From Candidatus Nomurabacteria bacterium (GTDB lineage: Bacteria; Patescibacteriota; Minisyncoccia; Phycocordibacterales; UBA9973), in assembly GCA_025361085.1 (NCBI GenBank), contig JANYAX010000019.1, positions 1 through 44,872 of the forward strand: a DNA stretch of 44,872 nucleotides, read 5' to 3'. This document shows, piece by piece, positions 18,005 through 27,503 of this stretch (its first letter is position 1; each line of letters begins with the position of its first letter). The position numbers and the translations under genes were made by a program. A model generated the notes under the pieces. It did no database searches. It was not told the origin of the DNA and worked only from the letters and a program-made list of their open reading frames with translations.

Positions 18005-18931
18005 TTATTTATTCTTATGTATCCAAATATATGCATCTTCGAGAGCTTTGACGGCGTCGCCGACGGCGATGTTGTTCTGGTGGTATTTGCCATTTGTACA
18101 ATCACCGGCAGCCCAGATACCAGGAACGGAAGACATTTGAGTCATTGGGTCAACAACTATCTTTCCTATTTTGTCTATCTCAACGACATTTTTTACAAAT
18201 TCAACATTTGGCGTCTGGCCGATTTCGACAAAAATTCCCGTAGTTTGGATAGTGTTTTCATTGCCAGTAATTTTATCTTTGTAAGTAAGTGAATTTACAA
18301 ATTTATCTCCATCTACTCTTATAATTTCAGCATTTGTGATTGCTTTAAACTTTGGATTTTCCAGAGTTTTTTTGACAGTAATTTGATCAGCCTTAAACTC
18401 GGCACTTCGATGTATCAGAGTTACGCTCTTGCAATATGCAAGTAACTGAATTGATGTTTCAAATGCGGCATTACCGCCACCGATAACGATTACATCCATG
18501 TCGGCAAACATTGGGCCATCGCATGAAGCGCAATAGGTAATACCCTTATGTTCAAATTTATCAGCATTGATAGCTTCAAGTTTCCGTCTTCCACTCCCTG
18601 TTGCGATTATAAGAGCTAGACTCTCATATGTTTTTCCAGATTCGGACTTAATCAAAATCTTGTTGTCATTTTTAATAACACTTGTAATCTTTTCTCCTTC
18701 GATAACGTCTAAAAATGGTCCTTTGTAATAAAGGATATGTTTTTTAAGATTTTCACCAAGCTCCATTCCGCCTATTTCTGGAGTGCCTATCCAATTGTAA
18801 ATAGTTTCAGACACTGTTGATTGCCCGCCGAACTCTGTGGTTATAATCGCTGTCTTAAGTTGTTTACGAGCGGCGTAGACAGCGGCACTTGTACCAGCTG
18901 GTCCTCCACCGATAATTATTAAATCGTACAT
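18005..18931 (-). CDS. trxB: Thioredoxin reductase
   Basis: DLIIIGGGPAGTSAAVYAARK; CASCDGPMFADMDVIVIGGGNAAFE; GIWAAGDCTNG. Confidence 0.92.
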   Translation of the reverse strand: MYDLIIIGGGPAGTSAAVYAARKQLKTAIITTEFGGQSTVSETIYNWIGTPEIGGMELGENLKKHILYYKGPFLDVIEGEKITSVIKNDNKILIKSESGKTYESLALIIATGSGRRKLEAINADKFEHKGITYCASCDGPMFADMDVIVIGGGNAAFETSIQLLAYCKSVTLIHRSAEFKADQITVKKTLENPKFKAITNAEIIRVDGDKFVNSLTYKDKITGNENTIQTTGIFVEIGQTPNVEFVKNVVEIDKIGKIVVDPMTQMSSVPGIWAAGDCTNGKYHQNNIAVGDAVKALEDAYIWIHKNK

Positions 18932-18948
18932 AAATTTATATTAACATA

Positions 18949-19075
18949 AAAAGGGAGTACATAAAATAGATCTTCTCAGAGGGTACGAAAATTTTTTGCT
19001 AAAAATTTTCTCAGTTCTCGCTCCGTCGAGCTCCAAAGCCCCTCTGATAAGACTATTTTATTTCCTCCCTTTTTT
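18949..19075. repeat. Large imperfect inverted repeat between ftsZ and trxB with nested hairpin
   Basis: AAAGGGAGTACATAAAATAGATCTTCTCAGAGGG pairs with CCCTCTGATAAGACTATTTTATTTCCTCCCTTT; inner GAAAATTTTT-TGCT-AAAAATTTTC. Confidence 0.75.
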
Positions 19076-19079
19076 TCTT

Positions 19080-20258
19080 TTATTTTTTTCTTCTTAAGAA
19101 TGCTGGAACTGTACTCCAATCATCTGTGTCATCTATAAATAAATCGTCTTCTATTTTTTCTGGTTTTTTTATGTAATCAGAACTACCATTTTTAGGTTCT
19201 TCTTTTTTTATAGCTTGAACGATTTCTTCTTTGGTTGAATTTTCAACTGTTTTTTCTACTGCTCGTGATTGACCCATTTGGAAGAGTGAACGCTTTGGCA
19301 TATCGGTAGGGAAGCCAGTAGCGATGACTGTGACTTTCATTTCGCCCTTCTTGAGTTTCTCATCGCGAATTGTTCCAAATATTACTTTTGCATCTTTATC
19401 TATTGATTCAGTTATAACTTTTGCGGCTTCTTGGATTTCATGGATGGTTAGGTCTTCTCCACCTGAAATTGCAAAGAGAACTCCACGTGCTCCCGAAATA
19501 GAAAGATCAAGAAGAGGTGAGTTGATAGCTTGCATAGCAGCTTTTTCTGCTCGTCCTTCTCCTGCGGCAATTCCAACACCCATAAGTGCCGATCCTGCAT
19601 CGAACATTACAGCTTTGATATCGGCGAAGTCGACGTTAATCATTCCTGGTGTCGTGATTAATTCTGAAATCCCTTCTACTGCTTGCTTGAGAACTTCATC
19701 ACACATTGCGAATGCTTGTCTGAACCCGACATCTTTTCCTGAAATAACTATTAGCCTATCATTTGGAATAATTAAAATTGCGTCAACTTCTTTTTCAAGT
19801 TCTGAAAGACCTATGTCGGCAAGTCTCATTCTTTGGTTTCCTTCAAAAGAAAATGGCTTTGTCACAACTGCAACGGTTAGTATTCCTTGTTCTTTTGCAG
19901 CTTGAGCAACTATTGGAGCAGCTCCTGTACCAGTACCACCACCCATTCCACACGCAATGAAAACCATATCAGCACCTTTGATGACATCTTGTATCTCAGC
20001 TTTTGTTTCTTCTGCGGCACGACGTCCTACCTCGGGGTTCATCCCTGCTCCGAGACCATGGGTAAGATTCTTTCCTAAGTGAACTTTCTTTTCGGCCAAT
20101 GAATTATGTAAGTCTTGGGTGTCTGTATTCATTACGATAAACTCAACTCCTTTAACTTTCGAATTAATCATGTGATTTAAGGCGTTTTTACCTGAACCAC
20201 CAATTCCGATGACTTTAATCCTAGCGAATGACTCAATTTCTGGGTTTATTTTAGGCAT
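19080..20258 (-). CDS. ftsZ: Cell division protein FtsZ
   Basis: IKVIGIGGSGKNALNHMI; FIACGMGGGTGTGAAPIVAQAAKE; TVAVVTKPFSFEG. Confidence 0.97.
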   Translation of the reverse strand: MPKINPEIESFARIKVIGIGGSGKNALNHMINSKVKGVEFIVMNTDTQDLHNSLAEKKVHLGKNLTHGLGAGMNPEVGRRAAEETKAEIQDVIKGADMVFIACGMGGGTGTGAAPIVAQAAKEQGILTVAVVTKPFSFEGNQRMRLADIGLSELEKEVDAILIIPNDRLIVISGKDVGFRQAFAMCDEVLKQAVEGISELITTPGMINVDFADIKAVMFDAGSALMGVGIAAGEGRAEKAAMQAINSPLLDLSISGARGVLFAISGGEDLTIHEIQEAAKVITESIDKDAKVIFGTIRDEKLKKGEMKVTVIATGFPTDMPKRSLFQMGQSRAVEKTVENSTKEEIVQAIKKEEPKNGSSDYIKKPEKIEDDLFIDDTDDWSTVPAFLRRKK

Positions 20259-20371
20259 ATATTTTTAAGACATAAGTCTTTCATTAATAATAAGTTTGTG
20301 TATGTACATGATAGCAGAAATACAGAAAAAGGGAACATTTGACAAAAACAATGTTTTATATTCACATATTG

Positions 20372-21568
20372 CTATGGTAACAATTGAGAAAAGATAGATT
20401 TGAAAAAACTCTTAACTTCTTTTATATTTTCTCCAACACCACTTCCAGATTGATCTAGAGAATATTCATCATTAGATGAAAGTGCAAGTCCTAGTGCTGT
20501 ATACCACGAACCATCACGAATTTTGAATTTATTATTTAATGAATAGTCAGCTGGACCAACTCTTGTCGGAAGTTTCAACTGAGTTTTTGCAATATTCTCT
20601 ATGTTGTTGATAGCAGAACCACCTCCAGTGATTATTACTCCTGCAGGGAGAAGCTCATTACGTTTGAGACGCTTCAGATTATTTTCGACAAGTTCAAATA
20701 TATCGTCTAGACGTGCCTCAATTATCTCATCAACTTTTTTCTTTGAATAATCTCCACCTGTTACACTTCCGAGTTTGATACTTTCTGCCTCTTCGAGTGA
20801 TATTTTCAATCCTAGGGCGATATCTTTTGTAATGTCCATACTACCGATAGGAGAGACCAGTACTGATATTGGTAAGTTATTTTCAAACACCGCGACTGAT
20901 ACTGTCTCAGCTCCGATATCGACAAGAACACAACCAGCGACCTTTTGTTTGTTACTTAAAAGAAGGTTGCCTGTAACTAAAGGAGAAGCTGTTATTTCCT
21001 CGATGTCTATTTTTGCGAGGCCGAAAGCGGTTATTAAATCTTCAACATTTTGCTTTAGACATGTTACAAAAAGTGTTCTGACTTCGAGCTTTATACCACG
21101 CAAACCTTCTGGTCGAGCAAAAATATCTTTACCATCGAGTTTATAAGAAAGGGGAATAGTATGAATTATTTTTTTGTTTAAGATATCGAGATTTTCTTCG
21201 CTGTTGGCGATTACTTTTGATACATCTAGATTTGTTATTTCTTGATCAGCTTTCGATATGATTACTGACCCTGTCGAAATTGTAGAAGCCAAACTGATAC
21301 CGCCGATAGATATGTAAGCTTTACGAATTTTAATTCCTAAAATATTCTCGGCTTGTTTTACAGCCTTTTTTATACTTTGTGCGACCGCGTCAACATTTGT
21401 GACATAATCAAAACGCATTCCGTTCGTCTCAGATGTTCCTGTTGCAAGTATCATTGGTTCATTTTTGCTTTTATCAAAACCAACGACTACAACTTTTGTA
21501 GAATATGTCCCGATATCTATGCCGACAGTGATGTTATTTTTGTTCATGAGTTTTAAAAAAGAAAACAA
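20372..21568 (-). CDS. ftsA: Cell division protein FtsA
   Basis: TVGIDIGTYSTKVVV; GCVLVDIGAETVSVAVF; GVIITGGGSAINNIE. Confidence 0.92.
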   Translation of the reverse strand: MFSFLKLMNKNNITVGIDIGTYSTKVVVVGFDKSKNEPMILATGTSETNGMRFDYVTNVDAVAQSIKKAVKQAENILGIKIRKAYISIGGISLASTISTGSVIISKADQEITNLDVSKVIANSEENLDILNKKIIHTIPLSYKLDGKDIFARPEGLRGIKLEVRTLFVTCLKQNVEDLITAFGLAKIDIEEITASPLVTGNLLLSNKQKVAGCVLVDIGAETVSVAVFENNLPISVLVSPIGSMDITKDIALGLKISLEEAESIKLGSVTGGDYSKKKVDEIIEARLDDIFELVENNLKRLKRNELLPAGVIITGGGSAINNIENIAKTQLKLPTRVGPADYSLNNKFKIRDGSWYTALGLALSSNDEYSLDQSGSGVGENIKEVKSFFKSIFSQLLP

Positions 21569-21569
21569 T

Positions 21570-21956
21570 CTAAGATAATATTTTGAGATATTTCTTTTCT
21601 TGTCTTTCCATTGTACTACTATGTTCGAAACCTTTCAAATGCAAGCACCCGTGGATAACTAAATACTTTAAAAATTGCGGATATGACATGTCAAAAAGAG
21701 GAGCATCTCTTCTTACTTTTGAAGGGTCAAGGGTTATTTCACCAGAATTTTTTGAAAGTGGAAAAGATAAAATATTGGTGGTTTCATTTTTCCCCCGATA
21801 TTTTTTATTTATTTCTTTTTGTTTTTGTGGAGTTAAAAAGGTAATTCCGAGTTCGTATTGTTCGCCTAAGATTTTATTTTTTATAGAGACAAAAGGCAAG
21901 CTTGGTAGCTTGCCTTTTGTGTTGTTTTTAATGATGCAGAAACCTTTGTCTACCAT
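21570..21956 (-). CDS. ybeY: Endoribonuclease YbeY
   Basis: YRGKNETTNILSFPL; VIHGCLHLKGFEHSS metal-binding His motif. Confidence 0.88.
   Translation of the reverse strand: MVDKGFCIIKNNTKGKLPSLPFVSIKNKILGEQYELGITFLTPQKQKEINKKYRGKNETTNILSFPLSKNSGEITLDPSKVRRDAPLFDMSYPQFLKYLVIHGCLHLKGFEHSSTMERQEKKYLKILS
21889..21920. repeat. Perfect 13-bp inverted repeat in the 5' part of ybeY
   Basis: ACAAAAGGCAAGC-TTGGTA-GCTTGCCTTTTGT. Confidence 0.9.
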
Positions 21957-21960
21957 AAAA

Positions 21961-22212
21961 TTATTTGTGGCCTCGTTTCTTTGTGAACTTTGTTGCCTTA
22001 CCCAATTTTATAAGTTTTGCTTGGTTTTTCTGACGAGCAATTCTTTTCAAAGTAGCGGCCTTAACTTTTATCTTAGAAAGAGATCTTTCGTTGTAGCGCT
22101 TACTTTTAACTTTTTGAATAATGCCGGACTCTTGTACCTTGCGGGTGAATCTGCGGACCAAATTCATATTGCTTTCATTTGCGTTTTTCTTTACTTCTAT
22201 AACTGTTATCAT
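21961..22212 (-). CDS. rpsU: 30S ribosomal protein S21
   Basis: NMNLVRRFTRKVQESGIIQKVKSKRYNERSLSKIKVKAATLKRIAR. Confidence 0.85.
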   Translation of the reverse strand: MITVIEVKKNANESNMNLVRRFTRKVQESGIIQKVKSKRYNERSLSKIKVKAATLKRIARQKNQAKLIKLGKATKFTKKRGHK

Positions 22213-22268
22213 GTTTGATATATTATCATGTTTTATGAATCAAGGCAAGCCCCTGTTCAGTTAACACT

Positions 22269-22616
22269 ATGCTCGTGGGTTTCTTGGAACGTATATATGA
22301 GGTTGGTATTTTGAAATCTCTTGGAGCAACTGACTATGATGTTCGTAATTTATTTCTAGTTGAAGCATCCATAATGGGTCTTTTGGGTGGGTTAGGAGGA
22401 ATTATTATAGGTGTCGGAGGAGGAGAAATATTGAATGTCTTATTGAGTGCACTGGCGAAAAGATTTGGAGGAGATTCTATAAGACTATTTCTAACTCCAT
22501 GGTGGTTTATTTTCTTGATATTAGGTTTTTCTATTGTTATAGGATTTGTCTCTGGCTGGTGGCCAGCACATCGTGCCGCAGGCCTTTCTCCTAAAGAAGC
22601 ATTTACCAAGAAATAA
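22269..22616 (+). pseudogene. C-terminal fragment of FtsX/MacB-type ABC permease
   Basis: Only the C-terminal part of the family: YEVGILKSLGATDYDVRNLFLVEASIMGLLGG...GWWPAHRAAGLSPKEAF; no N-terminal half upstream. Confidence 0.75.
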
Positions 22617-22650
22617 ATAAGGTAAGATTTTAATCTACTTATTATTTCTT

Positions 22651-24621
22651 TTAAAGTAAATCTTCGGGATCGACATTTACCGAAAAAGCTGGAGGTAGAT
22701 TTGAAAGAACTCCATATAGCTTATCATCAATAATTTTTTTATCGGTTTCTATAAGTGGCCAAAGAATCGGGTCAACTTTTATGACGGTATTTGTGATATA
22801 TTTACCTTTTATTTTACTTATGAATGCACTGAATATTTGTGGTTCATGGTCTCCTAAAACTTTTTCGATAAAACCTCTTGCTTTTTCTGTTTCAATCGCG
22901 GTTCCTTCAAAAGTAATTTTTATCAATCGTTTGAATGGTGGGTATCCGAAATCACGTCGTTCTTTTAAATCTTCGCGACAAAGTGGTAGGACGTTGCCAC
23001 TTAGTATGTATTGTAAAATTTTATTCTCTGGCATGCGAGTTTGAATGATGAGATTGTTTGTTGTTATGTTATGCAATTTTTCTATCGTGTGTAATATTTT
23101 TTGTGTGATATTAAAACTAGGTATTGAGAAAAGTCCATCAAGTGAAATCACTGCGCTTGAATATACCTGATTGCGAAGATGCGAGAAAACCATTTCTGTC
23201 CCGATTAGAATGCTTCCTGGATTCTTTATAAATTGCGCCATTGCTTCCCCCGCTTCTTTTTGGGTTCCTGTTGCTTCTTTGTCCATCTGAATTATCTTTA
23301 CTTTTGGATACAAATTCTTTATCTCTTCATATACTCTGTCTGTGCCGATTCCAAGTGGAGTTAGATTCCAACTAGAACATATAGGGCAACGCACCTCAGT
23401 TTTTTCTTTACGCCCACATTTATTGCACATAAAGATTCTAGGCGTGGTTGATTTGGTTGCGGTAATTTGTCTGGTTCCATACAGAACCATTGGGTTTGAA
23501 CAATTGGGACACAAGAGAGTATTACCACAGTCATTACAAACTGTTATTGGAGCCAATCCTTTTCTGACTGAAAAAAGAAAAACAGATTTGTTCTCTGAAA
23601 TCGCGGTATCAATCATTTGTCTTGTTTTTTTAGAAATTGTTGTAAAAACTTTTTTCCCTTTTTCATCCGTCTCTTCTTTCATGTCTATCACAACTTGACG
23701 TTCTGTTTGAGGGAGGCGATACAAAGGTGATGATATTTCTCCTAGTTCGCCTTTTTCGTGTTTATACAATGTCTCTGGACGAAGCAGGGTGTCACCAAAG
23801 ATTAATTTTGTTTTTTGAATTTCTGATAATATCTCGGCAAAACTTCGAACGTCAATATATGGTCTTCTTATTTGTTTGTATGTATCTGAACTCTCGTGTT
23901 CCAAAATAACCGTTTTTATATCATGTCGTGGAATCGACATAAATATCCCTGTTCCAATGATTAGGATTGGGTGAATTTCTTTTATCGCTTTATTATACAT
24001 ATTTATCAAGCCCTTTTTTGTTATATCAGAATGAAAAGTGAATACATATTGTTCTATTCCGCGAGCCAGTTCTTTGTTGAAATAATCAATATCATAATGG
24101 TTCGGTACACACATAAAGACCGATTCTTTTTTTGCAAACGCTTCACGAATAAGTGTACGATAAAATGCCAGTCTATCAGATGGTGTTGCTTGGAAGATTA
24201 ATTTTTCATGTCTATTATTATTTTCATTATAAGTATTATCGATGTCTTTAATTTTTTCAAGATTATTTATATTTTCAATAAATGGAGCAGGTAAAAGAGA
24301 CTTGATTACTGAACCAGTACTGCTTACGGTATATTTTTTCATTTTCTGACAGGCCACAAAAAAACTTTTATTAAAAGGGGAATCACCTTTCACTTTTATT
24401 ATTTTTTTAAGTTGATAGTCGGCATTCTTAATATCAGATTTTATATCTCTCGCTTCTTCGGAATTAATCACAATAGCATCGATTATTCTCGATCTGATAG
24501 GAATTGAAACAATATTACCAACAGGTATATCGATAGCAGAAAAATATGAGAGATATTCTTTCTGTGCACCCTTTGCAAGTGGTATTACAGTAGCGATAAA
24601 CATATTTATATCGTAGCACAT
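22651..24621 (-). CDS. priA: PriA-like primosomal protein N' (apparently ATPase-motif deficient)
   Basis: Paired zinc motifs CNDCGNTLLCPNCSNPM / CNKCGRKEKTEVRCPICSSWNLTPLGIGTDRVYEEI; ILIGTEM; Walker A and DEAH not recognisable. Confidence 0.8.
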   Translation of the reverse strand: MCYDINMFIATVIPLAKGAQKEYLSYFSAIDIPVGNIVSIPIRSRIIDAIVINSEEARDIKSDIKNADYQLKKIIKVKGDSPFNKSFFVACQKMKKYTVSSTGSVIKSLLPAPFIENINNLEKIKDIDNTYNENNNRHEKLIFQATPSDRLAFYRTLIREAFAKKESVFMCVPNHYDIDYFNKELARGIEQYVFTFHSDITKKGLINMYNKAIKEIHPILIIGTGIFMSIPRHDIKTVILEHESSDTYKQIRRPYIDVRSFAEILSEIQKTKLIFGDTLLRPETLYKHEKGELGEISSPLYRLPQTERQVVIDMKEETDEKGKKVFTTISKKTRQMIDTAISENKSVFLFSVRKGLAPITVCNDCGNTLLCPNCSNPMVLYGTRQITATKSTTPRIFMCNKCGRKEKTEVRCPICSSWNLTPLGIGTDRVYEEIKNLYPKVKIIQMDKEATGTQKEAGEAMAQFIKNPGSILIGTEMVFSHLRNQVYSSAVISLDGLFSIPSFNITQKILHTIEKLHNITTNNLIIQTRMPENKILQYILSGNVLPLCREDLKERRDFGYPPFKRLIKITFEGTAIETEKARGFIEKVLGDHEPQIFSAFISKIKGKYITNTVIKVDPILWPLIETDKKIIDDKLYGVLSNLPPAFSVNVDPEDLL

Positions 24622-24691
24622 CGTGGTGATTTTGGCATGATTTTAATATTGAATATTTTGTGCTACAATCACGATGTAATTTATACATTTT

Positions 24692-25705
24692 ATGGCATTT
24701 TTTTCTAAAAAATTAGGGATAGATTTAGGGACAGCAAATACACTCGTATACCTTCCAGGTAAAGGTATTTTTCTCAACGAGCCATCTGTGGTTGCCGTTT
24801 CAGAGCAAGACAACACTATTTTGGCTATCGGCATTGAAGCTAAAGAAATGATAGGTAAAACTCCGGAGAATATTATTGTGTATCGTCCAATGAAAGATGG
24901 AGTTATTGCTGACTATCGAGTAACAGAAGCCATGCTCAGGTATTTTATTTCCAAAACTCTCGGTAAATATAATTTATTTAAACCAGATGTAATGGTATCA
25001 GTTCCAGCGGGGATTACTTCGACAGAACGTCGTGCTGTTATTGAGGCGGCAATCAGAGCTGGGGCAAAGAACGCCTATGTTGTGAAAGAGCCGATACTTG
25101 CTGCTATAGGTGCTGGAATTCCAATTCAAGAATCAAAAGGTTACATGGTTATGGATATAGGTGGAGGAACTACAGACGTCGCGGTGATTGCCCTTGGCGG
25201 AATTGTGGCATCGACGTCAGTTAAATGTGCTGGTGATAAGATAGACCAAGCTATAACTGATTATATTAAAAAAACTTTCAATCTTGCAGTTGGAGATAAA
25301 ACGGCAGAAGCGATTAAAATAAAGATCGGTGCGGCTGTTCCACTCGAAGAAGAACTTACTATTACAATCAAAGGGCGTGACTATATCCAAGGGCTTCCTC
25401 GTACGGCGCAAATTTCTACAAATGAAATAGTCAGAGCTATCGACAAAGAACTTCGTATAATGATTGGGGCGATTAAAGATGTTCTTTCTTTGACTCCACC
25501 TGAGCTCGCAGCAGATATTATTGATGATGGTATAATTATGACTGGTGGATCAGCACAATTAAGAAACTTGGCGGATTTGGTTTATCGCCGTACTGGAGTT
25601 AAAGCGCGCGTTGCTGACGAACCATTACTTTGTGTTGCAAAAGGAACAGGTGAAGCGCTCAATCACCTAGAGACTTACAAGAAAAGTATTTTAAGTAAAA
25701 AATAA
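24692..25705 (+). CDS. mreB: Rod shape-determining protein MreB
   Basis: KKLGIDLGTANTLVYLPGKGIFLNEPSVVA; MVMDIGGGTTDVAVIALGGIV. Confidence 0.96.
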   Translation: MAFFSKKLGIDLGTANTLVYLPGKGIFLNEPSVVAVSEQDNTILAIGIEAKEMIGKTPENIIVYRPMKDGVIADYRVTEAMLRYFISKTLGKYNLFKPDVMVSVPAGITSTERRAVIEAAIRAGAKNAYVVKEPILAAIGAGIPIQESKGYMVMDIGGGTTDVAVIALGGIVASTSVKCAGDKIDQAITDYIKKTFNLAVGDKTAEAIKIKIGAAVPLEEELTITIKGRDYIQGLPRTAQISTNEIVRAIDKELRIMIGAIKDVLSLTPPELAADIIDDGIIMTGGSAQLRNLADLVYRRTGVKARVADEPLLCVAKGTGEALNHLETYKKSILSKK

Positions 25706-26787
25706 TGATAAAAGATATAAAAAAAATAAAACGAAATATTTTTCGCATATTTTTATTCGGATTCGCAATTGTTGGATTTGTGTTTTGTTTCGTATATATT
25801 GGGATGCAATTTGGTTGGTTTAATGTGAAAGGTTCTGTCTCAACAAGAAATTCATATTTCAATATCAATAAAAATACAAACAAAAACAATACTGTAAGCA
25901 ATAATCTACAAACCGTGTGTCAAATAAATGTTTTGAGTAAATACGCACCATTGACATCGGTGAGTATATATAAAAATTTGACGAGTGGCGCAAATGATGA
26001 ACTTCTAAGGATAATGATAGATTCTGCATCTCGACGTTTTAAAAATGATTATTTGTATAATCAAGATTTTGATAAATGTAATAATTTAAATTATAAGAAC
26101 ACCCAAGAACTCAATGTTCCTATCTCTGCTTATGCCTGGGCTGATACTGATCAGTGGAATTTAATGAAAGAAGTATTTACTCGTGATAAAGAGATAATCA
26201 AAAAAGCAGCTAGTGATGCTCATATTTCTCCACGATTGATTTTAAGTGGCGTGATTGGAGAACAATTTAGATTCTTCAATAACAGGCGTGAATCGTTTAA
26301 GAACTATTTTGAACCGTTGAAAATTTTAGCGTCACTTACCAATACCTCATTTGGTATCGCTGGACTTAAACCGAAAACGGTTGGGATTATTGAAGACAAT
26401 CTAAAAAATAAAAATTCGGCTTTTTATTTAGGTCCAGATATGGAGCATGTTGTTGATTACGGAAAAGATATTGTTGACCTTGAATCAGAAAGAATGAATA
26501 GAATTACTGACGCCAAGAATCCATATTATTCATATTTATATGTAGGTCTATATATGAAAGAAATAATTGCGCAGTGGCAAAAGGCCGGTTTTGATATAAG
26601 CAGTCGGCCAGATGTTCTTGCCACACTTTATAATCTCGGTTTCTATTATTCAGTACCAAAGGTAAACCCTGAGGCAGGCGGGACGATGATAAATATAAAT
26701 AATACAGATTATACTTTTGGTGATATTGGATACGAATTTTATTATTCTGGTGAGCTTTCCGATATTTACCCAATTGCGGTACAATAA
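25705..26787 (+). CDS. Hypothetical membrane-anchored protein, possibly lysozyme/transglycosylase-like
   Basis: N-terminal TM; AHISPRLILSGVIGEQFRFF...FGIAGLKPKTVGIIE resembles lysozyme-like folds. Confidence 0.5.
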   Translation: MIKDIKKIKRNIFRIFLFGFAIVGFVFCFVYIGMQFGWFNVKGSVSTRNSYFNINKNTNKNNTVSNNLQTVCQINVLSKYAPLTSVSIYKNLTSGANDELLRIMIDSASRRFKNDYLYNQDFDKCNNLNYKNTQELNVPISAYAWADTDQWNLMKEVFTRDKEIIKKAASDAHISPRLILSGVIGEQFRFFNNRRESFKNYFEPLKILASLTNTSFGIAGLKPKTVGIIEDNLKNKNSAFYLGPDMEHVVDYGKDIVDLESERMNRITDAKNPYYSYLYVGLYMKEIIAQWQKAGFDISSRPDVLATLYNLGFYYSVPKVNPEAGGTMININNTDYTFGDIGYEFYYSGELSDIYPIAVQ

Positions 26788-26794
26788 AAGGATT

Positions 26795-27496
26795 ATGACA
26801 TATCCATTTGAAAAATTATTTCCCGAAAATCTATATCATAGTTATGTTATTGAGGGTGACCCAGTTTCTACTGGTTTAGTGTTAATCGAATTTTTGGAAA
26901 AAAGGGGAGTTGTAGAAAAACAAAGTCCCAATCTCCTTTTCCAAATATATGAATCATTTACTATCGATGATAGCAGTGATATTAAAGATTGGCATAGTAA
27001 ACGAGGGATTGGTGAAGGTAAAAAGATTTGTATTATTGCAACAAAATTTATTAATCGTGAAGCTGAACAGACGCTTTTAAAGATAATAGAAGAACCTATG
27101 GCTGGTACCCATTTTTTCATCATCATTCCTGATTCATCGGTTCTTCTTGATACGATTATTTCAAGAACGCATGTTGTTAAAACAGCGGTGAGCGTCGATA
27201 TAGATTTACAAAAATTTGTAGTAAAGTTTATCGCATCGTCACCCAAAGATCGCATCGATAAAGTTGCGACGATAATAAAAGAAAATAAAGACGAAGAAAA
27301 TAGTGGCAAATTGCGATCGTATGCGACCAAATTTGTGAATGAACTTGAAAATATTTTTTATCAGAAATTTAAGAAAAATATAAATAACGAACAAATTAAA
27401 TTTGTGTTAAATGAATTACAAAAAGCACGCGACTATTTATCAACCTCTGGTGCATCGGTAAAAATGATTTTAGAACATTTGGCACTTGTGATATAA
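26795..27496 (+). CDS. DNA polymerase III delta'-like subunit
   Basis: ATG at 26795 preferred over track start 26717; KKICIIATKFINREAEQTLLKIIEEPMAGTHFFIIIPDSSVLLDTIISRTHVV. Confidence 0.75.
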   Translation: MTYPFEKLFPENLYHSYVIEGDPVSTGLVLIEFLEKRGVVEKQSPNLLFQIYESFTIDDSSDIKDWHSKRGIGEGKKICIIATKFINREAEQTLLKIIEEPMAGTHFFIIIPDSSVLLDTIISRTHVVKTAVSVDIDLQKFVVKFIASSPKDRIDKVATIIKENKDEENSGKLRSYATKFVNELENIFYQKFKKNINNEQIKFVLNELQKARDYLSTSGASVKMILEHLALVI

Positions 27497-27503
27497 TAAA
27501 ACC

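Noticed and set aside
24605-24691. Repeated ACATCGTG/GTAGCACA words between priA-like and mreB genes as a divergent operator
   Set aside because: Short imperfect matches in an AT-rich intergenic region; insufficient support.
26795-27496. Loss of Walker A in the holB-like protein as a novelty
   Set aside because: Delta' subunits are commonly non-ATPase; this is expected.
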